NCBI GenBank assembly: GCA_028679485.1
Contig: JAJRBL010000190.1
Location: forward strand, 1 to 6,208
Direction: 5' to 3'
Origin: Methanospirillum sp.
Lineage (GTDB): Archaea > Halobacteriota > Methanomicrobia > Methanomicrobiales > Methanospirillaceae
DNA: 6,208 nucleotides
Part shown: piece by piece, positions 1 to 5,486 of the stretch
Layout of the letters: the number at the start of each line of letters is the position of its first letter
Numbering within the stretch: position 1 is the stretch's first letter
Position numbers and translations under genes: made by a program
Notes under the pieces: generated by a model
Databases searched by the model: none
What the model was told of the DNA's origin: nothing
The model's input: only the letters and a program-made list of their open reading frames with translations

Positions 1-1627
1 CGGTGATGGGGAACGAGTCCACGAAGGTGTAATACCTCGGTATTTTATACCTGGCAATCCTCCCGTCAGCAAAGGCATGTATCTCTTTCTCGGTCAGTGA
101 CTCTCCTTCTTCCAGTTTTATCCATGCCATGAGTTCCTCCCCGTATTTCTCGTCAGGAACCCCGACGACGTACACGTCGGCGATCTTCGGGTGCTGGTGG
201 AGGAACTCCTCGATCTCACGCGGGTAGATATTCTCCCCGCCCCTGATGACCATGTCCTTGAGTCTGCCCTCGATGTGGACGAACATCTCCGGGTCAAAGG
301 ATCCGAGATCCCCGGTATGAACCCACCCATGTTCGTCCTTGGTCTGTCTCGTGGCGGTAGGGTTGTTGTAATAGCACCGCATGGTCATGTATCCTCTCCC
401 ACAGATCTCTCCGATCTCCCCCATGGGAAGGGTCTTCTTGGTCTCGGGATCGATGATCTTCAGTTCGGTATGGGGGAAGACACGGCCTACGGTTGTCACC
501 CTCTTCTCGAGCGGATCGAGCGTGGTTGTCATGGTAACACCGGGAGAGGTCTCTGTCTGCCCGTAGACGATGACGATCTCTGACATGTGCATCTTGTCTG
601 CGACTTCTTTCATCACTTCGATGGGACAGGGAGATCCTGCCATGATGCCTGTCCGGAGTGAGCGGAGATCGAACTTTGCGAACTCCGGATGCCGGAGTTC
701 GGCGATGAACATGGTAGGTACCCCGTGCACGGCCGTGCATCGTTCTGCCTCGATCGTCTTCAGCACGATCTCGGGGTCGAAGGCGGGGGAAGGGATGACC
801 ATGGTCGAGCCATGGGTTACGCAGGCCATATTCGAGAGCACCATCCCGAAACAGTGGTAAAACGGGACCGGTATGCAGAGGCGGTCTTTCTCGGTGAATC
901 CCATCCCGCTGCCGATGATATACCCGTTGTTCATAACCCCGTGATGAGTAAGCACCACTCCTTTCGGGTACCCGGTTGTGCCTGACGTGTACTGGATGTT
1001 GATGGCATCGTCGAAGCCGAGCGATAATTCACGTTCCCTGAGTTCATCATGGTTGATGTCTCCGGCCTTTTTCAGGAGTTCATCCCAGCGGTACATGCCG
1101 TTATAGGGGATATCGCCCATGAAGACAACGGTCTTCAGGAAGGGGAATTTCTCCGAGAGTACGCGGCCGGGGCGGGATTCATACGCTTCCGGGCAGGTCT
1201 CGTAGAACATTCCCACGTAATCTGAGGTTTTGAATCTCCCCTGGAGGATAAGGAGTTTTATCTCTGACTGTTTCAGGCAGTATTCGAGTTCAAAGGTCCG
1301 GTACGAGGGGTTGATATTGACCATTATCGCCCCGATCTTGGCGGTGGCAAACTGGACGATGATCCACTCGGCATAATTCATGGCCCAGATACCGACCCGG
1401 TCTCCCTTGTTCACGTCGAGTGCCATGAGGCCACGGGCGACCAGATCGACTTCTTCCCGAAACCGGCGGTACGTCAGTCTGATGTTCTGTTGCGGTGATA
1501 CCAGGGCTTCCGTATCCGGGTACCGCTCTGCTATCTCGTTCAGCAGTTCACCGATGGTCTGCCCGAGTAAGGGAAAATCAGCAGTGCCACAGGCATAACT
1601 CAGTGCGGGAGTGGCCTTTTTATCCAT
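1..1627 (-). CDS. Acyl-CoA synthetase (AMP-forming), C-terminus cut by window edge
   Basis: This enzyme would activate a carboxylic (probably fatty) acid to acyl-AMP and then acyl-CoA in the cytoplasm. I translated 542 codons without interruption from an ATG at 1625-1627 to the left edge. Family motifs appear in order: the ATP-binding loop YTSGTTGYPKG at residues 213-223, YGQTET at 355-360, HTGD at 437-440, and GRLKDMVIRGGENIYP at 454-469, followed by the start of the C-terminal swivelling domain. The translation stops at SFPIT, just before the usual catalytic lysine motif (PxxxxGKxxK), so perhaps 20-30 residues lie outside. The motif pattern fits medium/long-chain acyl-CoA ligases better than acetyl-CoA synthetase, but the substrate cannot be read from sequence. 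No strong Shine-Dalgarno is seen. A TATA-like ATTAAAT (minus strand, 1653-1659) about 30 bases upstream suggests a nearly leaderless message. It is divergent from tRNA-Trp. The family call is firm; the substrate is unknown. Confidence 0.95.
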   Translation of the reverse strand, partial: MDKKATPALSYACGTADFPLLGQTIGELLNEIAERYPDTEALVSPQQNIRLTYRRFREEVDLVARGLMALDVNKGDRVGIWAMNYAEWIIVQFATAKIGAIMVNINPSYRTFELEYCLKQSEIKLLILQGRFKTSDYVGMFYETCPEAYESRPGRVLSEKFPFLKTVVFMGDIPYNGMYRWDELLKKAGDINHDELRERELSLGFDDAINIQYTSGTTGYPKGVVLTHHGVMNNGYIIGSGMGFTEKDRLCIPVPFYHCFGMVLSNMACVTHGSTMVIPSPAFDPEIVLKTIEAERCTAVHGVPTMFIAELRHPEFAKFDLRSLRTGIMAGSPCPIEVMKEVADKMHMSEIVIVYGQTETSPGVTMTTTLDPLEKRVTTVGRVFPHTELKIIDPETKKTLPMGEIGEICGRGYMTMRCYYNNPTATRQTKDEHGWVHTGDLGSFDPEMFVHIEGRLKDMVIRGGENIYPREIEEFLHQHPKIADVYVVGVPDEKYGEELMAWIKLEEGESLTEKEIHAFADGRIARYKIPRYYTFVDSFPIT

Positions 1628-1682
1628 TGATCTCAGGTAGTCACTCGGAGGATTTAATCTGTCCCGACTGGTGATCATAATG

Positions 1683-1689
1683 TTTAAAT
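1683..1689 (+). promoter_or_regulatory. TATA box for tRNA-Trp
   Basis: TTTAAAT ends about 28 bases before the first base of the mature tRNA, the expected archaeal spacing for a start a few bases upstream of 1718. Its core is palindromic, so it could in principle also direct transcription leftward toward the acyl-CoA synthetase. The ATTAAAT at 1653-1659 is better placed for that gene. Confidence 0.55.
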
Positions 1690-1749
1690 CAACAATCGGA
1701 CTACCTATATGAGCACAGGGGTCGTGGCCTAGTCCGGCATGGCGACGGG

Positions 1750-1841
1750 CTCCAGCGGTCTTTGCATTCCGGTGCAGATGATGACAAATGGGTCTTCTGA
1801 TTCATGATGATCCGTTGGAGCACTGATGCATATCGGAGAGA
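1750..1841 (+). other. Bulge-helix-bulge splice motif of pre-tRNA-Trp
   Basis: The canonical archaeal splicing-endonuclease substrate can be built directly. The central 4-bp helix is CTCC (1750-1753) with GGAG (1835-1838). It is flanked by two 3-base bulges, AGC (1754-1756) and AGA (1839-1841). The anticodon stem stacks on one side and a short G-C, G-T, T-A helix (1757-1759 with 1832-1834) on the other. Cutting after the second base of each bulge gives intron 1756-1840 and restores a 7-base anticodon loop. Confidence 0.88.
1756..1840 (+). ncRNA. Box C/D guide RNA within the tRNA-Trp intron
   Basis: The intron has a complete archaeal C/D sRNA. Box C is ATGATGA at 1778-1784, D' is CTGA at 1797-1800, C' is ATGATGA at 1804-1810, and D is CTGA at 1823-1826. 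Both guide spacers are 12 bases. A short terminal stem TGCA/TGCA (1773-1776 with 1827-1830) closes it. The D guide pairs with the anticodon region and, by the rule of the fifth base upstream of box D, places 1818 opposite C34 (1752). The D' guide GGGTCT (1790-1795) pairs with AGACCC (1839-1844) and places 1792 opposite C39 (1842). The predicted products are therefore Cm34 and Cm39. The same arrangement is known for Haloferax tRNA-Trp (Cm34 and Um39). The D guide pairs with exon 1 plus three intron bases and the D' guide reaches across the 3' splice site, so modification should precede splicing. Confidence 0.93.
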
Positions 1842-1922
1842 CCCGTCGATCGTGAGTTCAAATCTCACCGACCCCACCTGTTTTAGGACTTTCTTCGGAT
1901 GACCTGTATCTGCCATGGGAGA

Positions 1923-1929
1923 TTTATAG
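1923..1929 (+). promoter_or_regulatory. Probable TATA box of fae-hps
   Basis: TTTATAG lies 33 bases before the ATG at 1963, which would start transcription near 1950 and give a leader of roughly a dozen bases. A second AT-rich stretch, AAATATAC at 1941-1948, is too close to the start codon to serve as the main TATA box. The AAGGTTAT stretch just upstream of the ATG is an imperfect ribosome binding site. Confidence 0.45.
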
Positions 1930-1962
1930 TCTGGTCGCAGAAATATACGGGAAGGTTATCAT

Positions 1963-3144
1963 ATGTATCTCATAGGCGAAGCCCTGATCGGCGAAGGTGC
2001 CGAACTGGCACATGTAGACCTGATCGTCGGCGACAAGAACGGTCCGGTCGGGATGGCATTTGCAAATGCTCTCTCCCAGTTATCTGCCGGGCATACCCCT
2101 CTCCTGGCTGTTGTACGCCCGAATCTGCTCACCAAGCCGGCAACCGTGGTGATCCCGAAGGTCACCCTCAAGCACGAGGGACAGGTAAACCAGATGTTCG
2201 GGCCTGTCCAGGCGGCTGTTGCCAAGGCAGTAGCCGATTCGGTTGAAGAAGGGGCATTTGCCGGAGAAAATATCGAAGATCTCTGTATTCTGGCAAGTGC
2301 CTTCCTCCATCCGTCAGCAAAGGATTACAACCGGATTTACCGGTATAATTACGGGGCGACAAAACTTGCAATCTCGCGTGCGTTTGAAAAATTCCCCGAT
2401 GAAAAGACTCTGATTAATGAGAAAGACCGCGCAGCCCATGCCGTGATGGGCTTTAAGGTACCGCGCCTCTGGGATCCCCCGTACCTCCAGGTTGCCCTCG
2501 ATATCGTGGACATGGGCAAGCTGAAGTCAGTTCTGAATGCCCTGCCAGAGAATGACCACCTCATCATCGAGGCAGGAACGCCGCTCATCAAGAAGTTCGG
2601 TCTCCAGGTCATCAGTGATATCCGGGCGGTAAAACCGAATGCGTTCATCGTGGCAGACATGAAGATCCTCGATACCGGTAATCTCGAGGCCAGGATGGCA
2701 GCGGATTCGTCAGCCGACGCCGTGGTCATGTCCGGGCTTGCTCCCCAGTCAACCATTGAGAAGGCGATCACCGAGGCCAGGAAGACCGGAATCTACTCGA
2801 TCATCGATATGCTGAATGTCGAGGATCCGGTGGGTCTTGTCAAAAAGCTCAATGTCAAGCCTGATATCGTTGAACTTCACCGGGCTATCGATGCAGAACA
2901 GACCGCCCATGCATGGGGCAACATCAAGGATATGAAGAAGGCAGCAGGCGGCAAGCTGTTGGTCGCAACTGCCGGTGGTATCCGGGTTCCGGTGGTGAAG
3001 GATGCCCTGAAGACCGGTGCGGATATCCTGGTTGTCGGCAGGGCAATCACCGCCAGCAAGGATGTCAGGCATGCAGCCGAGGAGTTCCTCGAGCAGCTGA
3101 ACAAGGAAGAGATCGACCAGTTCAGGATCATGACCGATTTCTAA
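1963..3144 (+). CDS. fae-hps: Bifunctional formaldehyde-activating enzyme / 3-hexulose-6-phosphate synthase
   Basis: The N-terminal half (about residues 1-160) is Fae, which condenses formaldehyde with tetrahydromethanopterin to methylene-H4MPT. The C-terminal half (about 168-385) is Hps, which interconverts hexulose 6-phosphate with ribulose 5-phosphate and formaldehyde. In archaea lacking the oxidative pentose phosphate pathway, Hps is thought to run toward ribulose 5-phosphate for nucleotide synthesis, with Fae trapping the formaldehyde released. Visible signatures are the Fae active-site His17 in AELAHVDLIVGDKNGPVG, the Hps DxKxxD motif at D232/K234/D237 (VADMKILDTG), the phosphate-binding ATAGGIR at 335-341, and VVGRAIT at 357-363. 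The 393-residue length matches the archaeal fusion. The start is supported by the conserved MYLIGEALIG opening and a nearby weak Shine-Dalgarno. It is probably monocistronic, since it is isolated and has a strong terminator. No phi (6-phospho-3-hexuloisomerase) gene is in the window. Confidence 0.98.
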   Translation: MYLIGEALIGEGAELAHVDLIVGDKNGPVGMAFANALSQLSAGHTPLLAVVRPNLLTKPATVVIPKVTLKHEGQVNQMFGPVQAAVAKAVADSVEEGAFAGENIEDLCILASAFLHPSAKDYNRIYRYNYGATKLAISRAFEKFPDEKTLINEKDRAAHAVMGFKVPRLWDPPYLQVALDIVDMGKLKSVLNALPENDHLIIEAGTPLIKKFGLQVISDIRAVKPNAFIVADMKILDTGNLEARMAADSSADAVVMSGLAPQSTIEKAITEARKTGIYSIIDMLNVEDPVGLVKKLNVKPDIVELHRAIDAEQTAHAWGNIKDMKKAAGGKLLVATAGGIRVPVVKDALKTGADILVVGRAITASKDVRHAAEEFLEQLNKEEIDQFRIMTDF

Positions 3145-3152
3145 TGTCAGAA

Positions 3153-3216
3153 CCTGAAAATGCAGGGCATTTTCTGGTGAGGTGATCAGATCATCTCCTC
3201 TCTTTATACTTTTTTT
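3153..3216 (+). terminator. Tandem hairpins plus T-tract downstream of fae-hps
   Basis: Eight bases after the stop codon, CCTGAAAATGC (3153-3163) pairs with GCATTTTCTGG (3167-3177), giving 11 positions with one mismatch and a 3-base loop. A second hairpin follows at once, GAGGTGAT (3179-3186) with ATCATCTC (3190-3197), including one G-T pair and a 3-base loop. A pyrimidine-rich run then ends in seven Ts (3210-3216). The T-tract fits archaeal termination. The two hairpins may mainly protect the 3' end. Confidence 0.7.
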
Positions 3217-3239
3217 CCGGGCCGGCATTCCCCTCAGCA

Positions 3240-3374
3240 TCACCCGTTCCGGTTTGGTAATATCACCGCAACAGACGCGGCTATCACCCAGGCAAAGATC
3301 ACCGCCACATTCCCGATAATAAATGCAACAGCCAGGTTATGGAGTAGTGATATCAAACCCGGACGGGAAGCGTG
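3240..3374 (-). pseudogene. Fragment resembling a membrane-protein C-terminus
   Basis: The minus strand is open for 44 codons ending in TGA (3240-3242). It encodes two hydrophobic stretches around AVAFIIGNVAVIFAWVIAA, which looks like one or two membrane helices, and then a short polar tail. There is no ATG; only an internal TTG could start it. The neighbouring frame just upstream (about 3352-3440) also reads like protein (WIGKGFFYVTRFPSG), so a frameshifted remnant is possible. I do not recognise a family. This may be chance. Confidence 0.22.
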
Positions 3375-3477
3375 TTACGTAGAAGAATCCCTTCCCTATC
3401 CATGCTGCCGGGAAAAACCAAAAATATCAGTGATCTCTCCGAAGTCAGGGTCACTAGCAGGAACATGATAGGTACGA

Positions 3478-3744
3478 TTACCGGAACCGGTTTCCGGTCC
3501 AAAACGGTTGTTTAGATGTCAAGAGATCTACGATTAAAAGGTGATCGTACAGAACATGAGGGTCACGAACAGGGATGGAACCTATGGTAATGAAGAAAGG
3601 TTCTTTTGTCGTGAAGAGGACTGATTCTGATGATGCGACCATTTCGAAGAACGGGAGAAACTTTGCCGGTACGGGAGTCTGCAGGTAATGACCTGAAACA
3701 AGGAAACAGCCTATCATTCGGTGGTTCTCTCCCAGGTAATGCAC
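3478..3744 (-). CDS. Hypothetical protein, 88 aa, uncertain
   Basis: The frame opens with a GTG at 3742-3744 and ends at TAA 3478-3480. It is also open upstream of the GTG to about 3844, without an ATG. The product has mixed composition, is fairly rich in Phe and Leu, and shows no signal peptide, clear membrane helix or recognised motif. Codon choice is not unusual. There is no convincing Shine-Dalgarno, and the GTG sits inside the left arm of an inverted repeat (3743-3751). Opposing plus-strand frames cover part of the same DNA, so coding is not established. It could be a fragment of a longer lost gene or a chance open frame. Confidence 0.28.
   Translation of the reverse strand: MHYLGENHRMIGCFLVSGHYLQTPVPAKFLPFFEMVASSESVLFTTKEPFFITIGSIPVRDPHVLYDHLLIVDLLTSKQPFWTGNRFR
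3480..3498. repeat. Inverted repeat ACCGGAA/TTCCGGT
   Basis: Seven-base arms (3480-3486 and 3492-3498) are separated by five bases. They overlap the TAA of the uncertain minus-strand frame 3478-3744. The repeat could form a hairpin at the 3' end of a leftward transcript, but no T-tract follows in that direction. Confidence 0.45.
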
Positions 3745-3780
3745 GGGTAATACCAGCCGTGGTGATGGGCAATTACCCGT
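3743..3780. repeat. 9-bp inverted repeat with internal hairpin
   Basis: ACGGGTAAT (3743-3751) is perfectly complementary to ATTACCCGT (3772-3780) across a 20-base spacer. The spacer itself contains the small hairpin ACCA-GCCG-TGGT (3752-3763). The left arm overlaps the possible GTG start of the frame at 3478-3744. It could be an operator, an RNA structure or a remnant of an element; the sequence does not decide. Confidence 0.5.
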
Positions 3781-3880
3781 CTCTCTCCTGATTTCCTGGG
3801 TATTTGTCAGTTTCAGAGGTAAGGTGCAGGATCGACCTGAATATCAGTATTGTTGGAACAGAAGACCTGAACCCCTCCTT

Positions 3881-4219
3881 TCATCTCTTCCTTTCCTCGA
3901 TCATACGGGTTATCACGTCTTCAAGATCCGGGAGATCTTCGGTAATGATCTCCCAGACCCGCAGTGGATTTAGTCCGAACTAGTCATGAACAAGAACATT
4001 TCGAAACCTCACGATACCTCTCCAGTCTGCTTCCGGGTATTTTGCTTTAAAATCTGATGAAATTCTCTGAGTCGATTCAGCAAGAATCTGAAGGGCCCGG
4101 ATCACTGCATATTGTGTTTTTTTATCGAGGAAAAAAGTCTCTCTCCCTTCGTCGATAAAGGAGTGAATGTCTTCGATACACTCTTTGATGAACAGGATAT
4201 ACCTGATATTCTCTTTCAC
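3881..4219 (-). pseudogene. hepT: HepT-like HEPN toxin interrupted by an in-frame TAG
   Basis: HepT proteins are HEPN-fold toxins (RNase activity reported) held in check by the paired MNT nucleotidyltransferase, which AMPylates a tyrosine in the R-x4-H-x-Y motif. Here the gene starts with GTG (4217-4219), overlapping the mntA stop as GTGA. Residues 1-79 read as a helical HEPN domain ending in RNVLVHD (R73 and H78 of the motif). The next codon is TAG (3980-3982), precisely where the motif tyrosine belongs. In the same frame translation would continue FGLNPLRVWEIITEDLPDLE and on to TGA at 3881-3883, for 112 residues in all, a normal family length. The reading frame as it stands is 3980-4219 (79 aa). 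The sharp conservation on both sides suggests a recent single-base change from TAC or TAT. Pyrrolysine readthrough is possible only if the host has pyl genes, which is unlikely in Methanomicrobiales. A sequencing error is the other alternative. Confidence 0.85.
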
Positions 4220-4503
4220 AGAAGAATTGACTCCTGAATTATTTTTTTCTTTATATCAGGAGAGAGGACCTCCTCTTCAACAATATCAACATTCCGTCCA
4301 GTCAGCTCTTCAAGATCGGCCACCAGACCTCCTGGAAACCAGCGTGAATGCCAGGATCCTACCGTTACGAGGAGATCAATATCGCTTCCCCTTGTCTCCT
4401 CTCCTCTCGCAAACGATCCAAACAACCGGACAGACAAGACTCCGTGTTTTTTGGCTATTCTAATGATCTCTTCCTTTTTTTCATCGAGGTCTTTTGGGAT
4501 CAT
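4216..4503 (-). CDS. mntA: MntA-like minimal nucleotidyltransferase antitoxin
   Basis: This 95-residue protein is a MNT-domain (DNA polymerase beta-like) nucleotidyltransferase, the antitoxin that transfers AMP to its HepT partner. The polymerase-beta signature is clear: LFGSFARGEETRGSDIDLLV holds the G-S motif and the metal-binding D-x-D, and a third acidic position is in VDIVEEE near residue 75. The segment WFPGGLVADLEELTGRNVDI and the tail SPDIKKKIIQESILL are typical of archaeal family members. Size is normal and no damage is visible. The start is ATG at 4501-4503. An AT-rich ATAATATGAATATC on the minus strand (about 4543-4556) may be its TATA region. It is the first gene of the pair and overlaps hepT by 4 bases, which suggests translational coupling. 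Confidence 0.9.
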   Translation of the reverse strand: MIPKDLDEKKEEIIRIAKKHGVLSVRLFGSFARGEETRGSDIDLLVTVGSWHSRWFPGGLVADLEELTGRNVDIVEEEVLSPDIKKKIIQESILL

Positions 4504-4543
4504 AAGGCTGTTCTCTGAAAGTCATATCTTCTAGAGACGAAAG

Positions 4544-4556
4544 ATATTCATATTAT
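4544..4556 (-). promoter_or_regulatory. Possible TATA region of mntA-hepT
   Basis: This AT-rich patch, about 45 bases upstream of the mntA ATG, would place the start near 4520-4525 and give a leader of about 20 bases. It lies in the divergent spacer between mntA and the methyltransferase. Confidence 0.3.
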
Positions 4557-4638
4557 CATCTGTCAAGGGAGGTTAACCAATTTTTCTGTGATAATCTATC
4601 TGAATTGTGGGAGTTATACACACTACTGCCCCTCGCCA

Positions 4639-4648
4639 CTTAAATTTG
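4639..4648 (+). promoter_or_regulatory. Possible TATA box of the methyltransferase gene
   Basis: CTTAAATTTG lies about 95 bases before the ATG at 4741, implying a leader near 70 bases. That leader would contain a 16-codon open frame at 4670-4720 (ATG to TGA) ending just before the ribosome binding site. No other TATA-like element was seen closer to the start. Nothing else is recognised in 4504-4740. Confidence 0.35.
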
Positions 4649-4726
4649 TGGGTAAAAGTGTTTGCCGATATGAAACACCACATGATAGCACCATTCCTGC
4701 CCGTGCTTAAGGATACCTGATCATCC

Positions 4727-4731
4727 GGAGG
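4727..4731 (+). promoter_or_regulatory. Strong Shine-Dalgarno of the methyltransferase
   Basis: GGAGG sits nine bases before the ATG at 4741, the best ribosome binding site in the window. It fixes the start codon against later in-frame ATGs at residues 8 and 21. Confidence 0.7.
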
Positions 4732-4740
4732 AACAGGAGA

Positions 4741-5343
4741 ATGGAACGATCGGTCAGGTTCATGCCGGGAAAGGAACTCCCTGATGAACTCCGTGCCGCC
4801 ATGGAACGGGTCAAAGCATACGGTGTCACGTACCCTGAAGGGTATCACCGCATCCTTGTCGGGAAATATTCAGAGGAAGGGGTGAGATATCCCCACATCC
4901 TCATGATAGCCGGAAATCCGCGGATCCATCGCCATTTCTTCTATCCTCACGTCCTCAGCAGGGCAGGCCGGCTTCTCGATTATGGCTGCGGGACCGGGGA
5001 CAATGTCAGGCAGTTGATCCGTGACGGTTTTCCCCGGACGCATATCATCGCGTTTGATATCAACTGGGAGAGCATCAGTCTTGGCCTTGACCTGTACCGT
5101 GACGGGGAGGAGATGCAGGATCTCCTCGTTGTTTCAGAAACGTTTCCCTTCGGACCGGGAGAATTCAACACTATCTATTCCGCCTCCGTGATCCACGTTA
5201 TTGGCGATGAACAGGAGTTCCTGGATTATCTTGCAGGTGCATATTCTGTCCTCAGGCCCGGGGGAATACTCTTTGGATCTACGCTCGGGCTGGCGAGGGA
5301 GGGGTCCTGCATCCCCATACACGGGGGCCTCCGAGAATTATGA
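4741..5343 (+). CDS. Class I SAM-dependent methyltransferase, premature stop after frame change
   Basis: A cytoplasmic Rossmann-fold methyltransferase of unknown substrate. The SAM-binding motif I is LLDYGCGTGDN (residues 78-88). The acidic residue after strand 2 is D106 in AFDIN. TIYSASVIHV (144-153) corresponds to motif IV, and LRPGGILFGSTLG (171-183) to the post-motif. The first 70 residues are an N-terminal cap unlike a pure UbiE domain. The frame is intact to about residue 188, then continues a few codons to TGA at 5341-5343 (200 aa). Family-like sequence resumes in the other two frames downstream (see the 5317-5480 entry), so the natural protein was probably about 246 residues. The catalytic core is present, but the last strand and helix are missing. 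It is divergent from mntA-hepT, with no evidence of functional linkage. It could also be non-functional. Confidence 0.85.
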   Translation: MERSVRFMPGKELPDELRAAMERVKAYGVTYPEGYHRILVGKYSEEGVRYPHILMIAGNPRIHRHFFYPHVLSRAGRLLDYGCGTGDNVRQLIRDGFPRTHIIAFDINWESISLGLDLYRDGEEMQDLLVVSETFPFGPGEFNTIYSASVIHVIGDEQEFLDYLAGAYSVLRPGGILFGSTLGLAREGSCIPIHGGLREL

Positions 5344-5480
5344 CCAGGGAGCAACTGGCCGGTTACCTTACGGGTACTGGATTTGCGCATCCGGATATTG
5401 TTGAAAGGAATGGTGTGCCCGGTTATGTCCCTCACCATGAGAACATGTGTGTCCTTGAGTTCTGTACGAAAAAGCCGTAA
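5317..5480 (+). pseudogene. Out-of-frame C-terminus of the methyltransferase
   Basis: Downstream of the CCCC run at 5313-5316, the frame one base ahead reads YTGASENY. From the ATG at 5340-5342 the third frame reads MTREQLAGYLTGTGF and continues for 46 codons to TAA at 5478-5480 (ending VLEFCTKKP). Joined in order, these segments make a normal methyltransferase C-terminus. The simplest history is one extra C in the CCCC run and loss of an AT in the TTATG stretch. The main-frame TGA and this ATG overlap as ATGA. Re-initiation is conceivable, but no Shine-Dalgarno precedes it. Confidence 0.6.
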
Positions 5481-5486
5481 TCCTGA

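Larger units (their letters stand above)
1718..1876 (+). tRNA. tRNA-Trp (anticodon CCA) with an 85-base intron
   Basis: This tRNA decodes UGG. The acceptor stem GGGGTCG (1718-1724) pairs perfectly with CGACCCC (1869-1875), and the discriminator is A at 1876. The D arm spans 1727-1743. The anticodon stem ACGGG (1745-1749) pairs with CCCGT (1842-1846). The loop begins C-T at positions 32-33, followed by anticodon CCA at 1752-1754. The variable loop is CGATC. The T stem GTGAG/CTCAC (1852-1856/1864-1868) closes the loop TTCAAAT. The 3' CCA is not encoded, because CCT follows the discriminator. The exons are 1718-1755 and 1841-1876, with the intron at the canonical 37/38 site. A short T4 run at 1881-1884 follows. 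The D-stem position 13-22 is a T-T mismatch, and all other stem positions fit. Confidence 0.96.
3220..3880. other. Gene-poor stretch, probably decayed accessory DNA
   Basis: No reading frame here has a recognised domain. Several short frames compete on both strands: 3478-3744 minus, 3575-3688 plus (37 codons) and 3630-3791 plus (53 codons). Two inverted repeats are present, at 3480-3498 and 3743-3780. The interval separates the fae-hps terminator from the end of the HEPN gene. The appearance fits an old insertion or degraded gene, but no transposase motif, terminal repeat pair or target duplication was seen. Confidence 0.4.

Noticed and set aside
294..740. 148-codon minus-strand frame inside the acyl-CoA synthetase
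   Set aside because: It is rich in Arg, His and Asp, like a frame-shifted shadow, and it overlaps an uninterrupted ligase frame with all the expected motifs.
1857..1876. 3' end of tRNA-Trp as an integration (att) site
   Set aside because: No second copy of the tRNA end and no integrase gene were seen in the window, and a housekeeping gene follows directly.
2749..3243. 164-codon open frame on the minus strand opposite fae-hps
   Set aside because: It lies almost wholly antisense to a clearly recognised gene, has no family features, and is expected from the codon bias of fae-hps.
3575..3791. Two short plus-strand frames (3575-3688, 37 codons; 3630-3791, 53 codons)
   Set aside because: They overlap each other and the minus-strand frame 3478-3744, lack a ribosome binding site or promoter, and resemble no known protein.
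3690..3871. Three copies of GACCTGAA (3690, 3834, 3864)
   Set aside because: The unit is too short and the spacing irregular (144 and 30 bases), with no flanking similarity. It is neither a CRISPR nor a tandem repeat and is plausibly chance.
3980..3982. TAG as a pyrrolysine codon
   Set aside because: The position replaces a conserved tyrosine in a toxin motif, not a methylamine methyltransferase site, and no Pyl insertion genes are in view, so a nonsense mutation is simpler.
4573..4848. 91-codon minus-strand frame across the methyltransferase promoter and start
   Set aside because: It runs antisense over the strong Shine-Dalgarno and the N-terminus of the methyltransferase, and shows no recognisable features.
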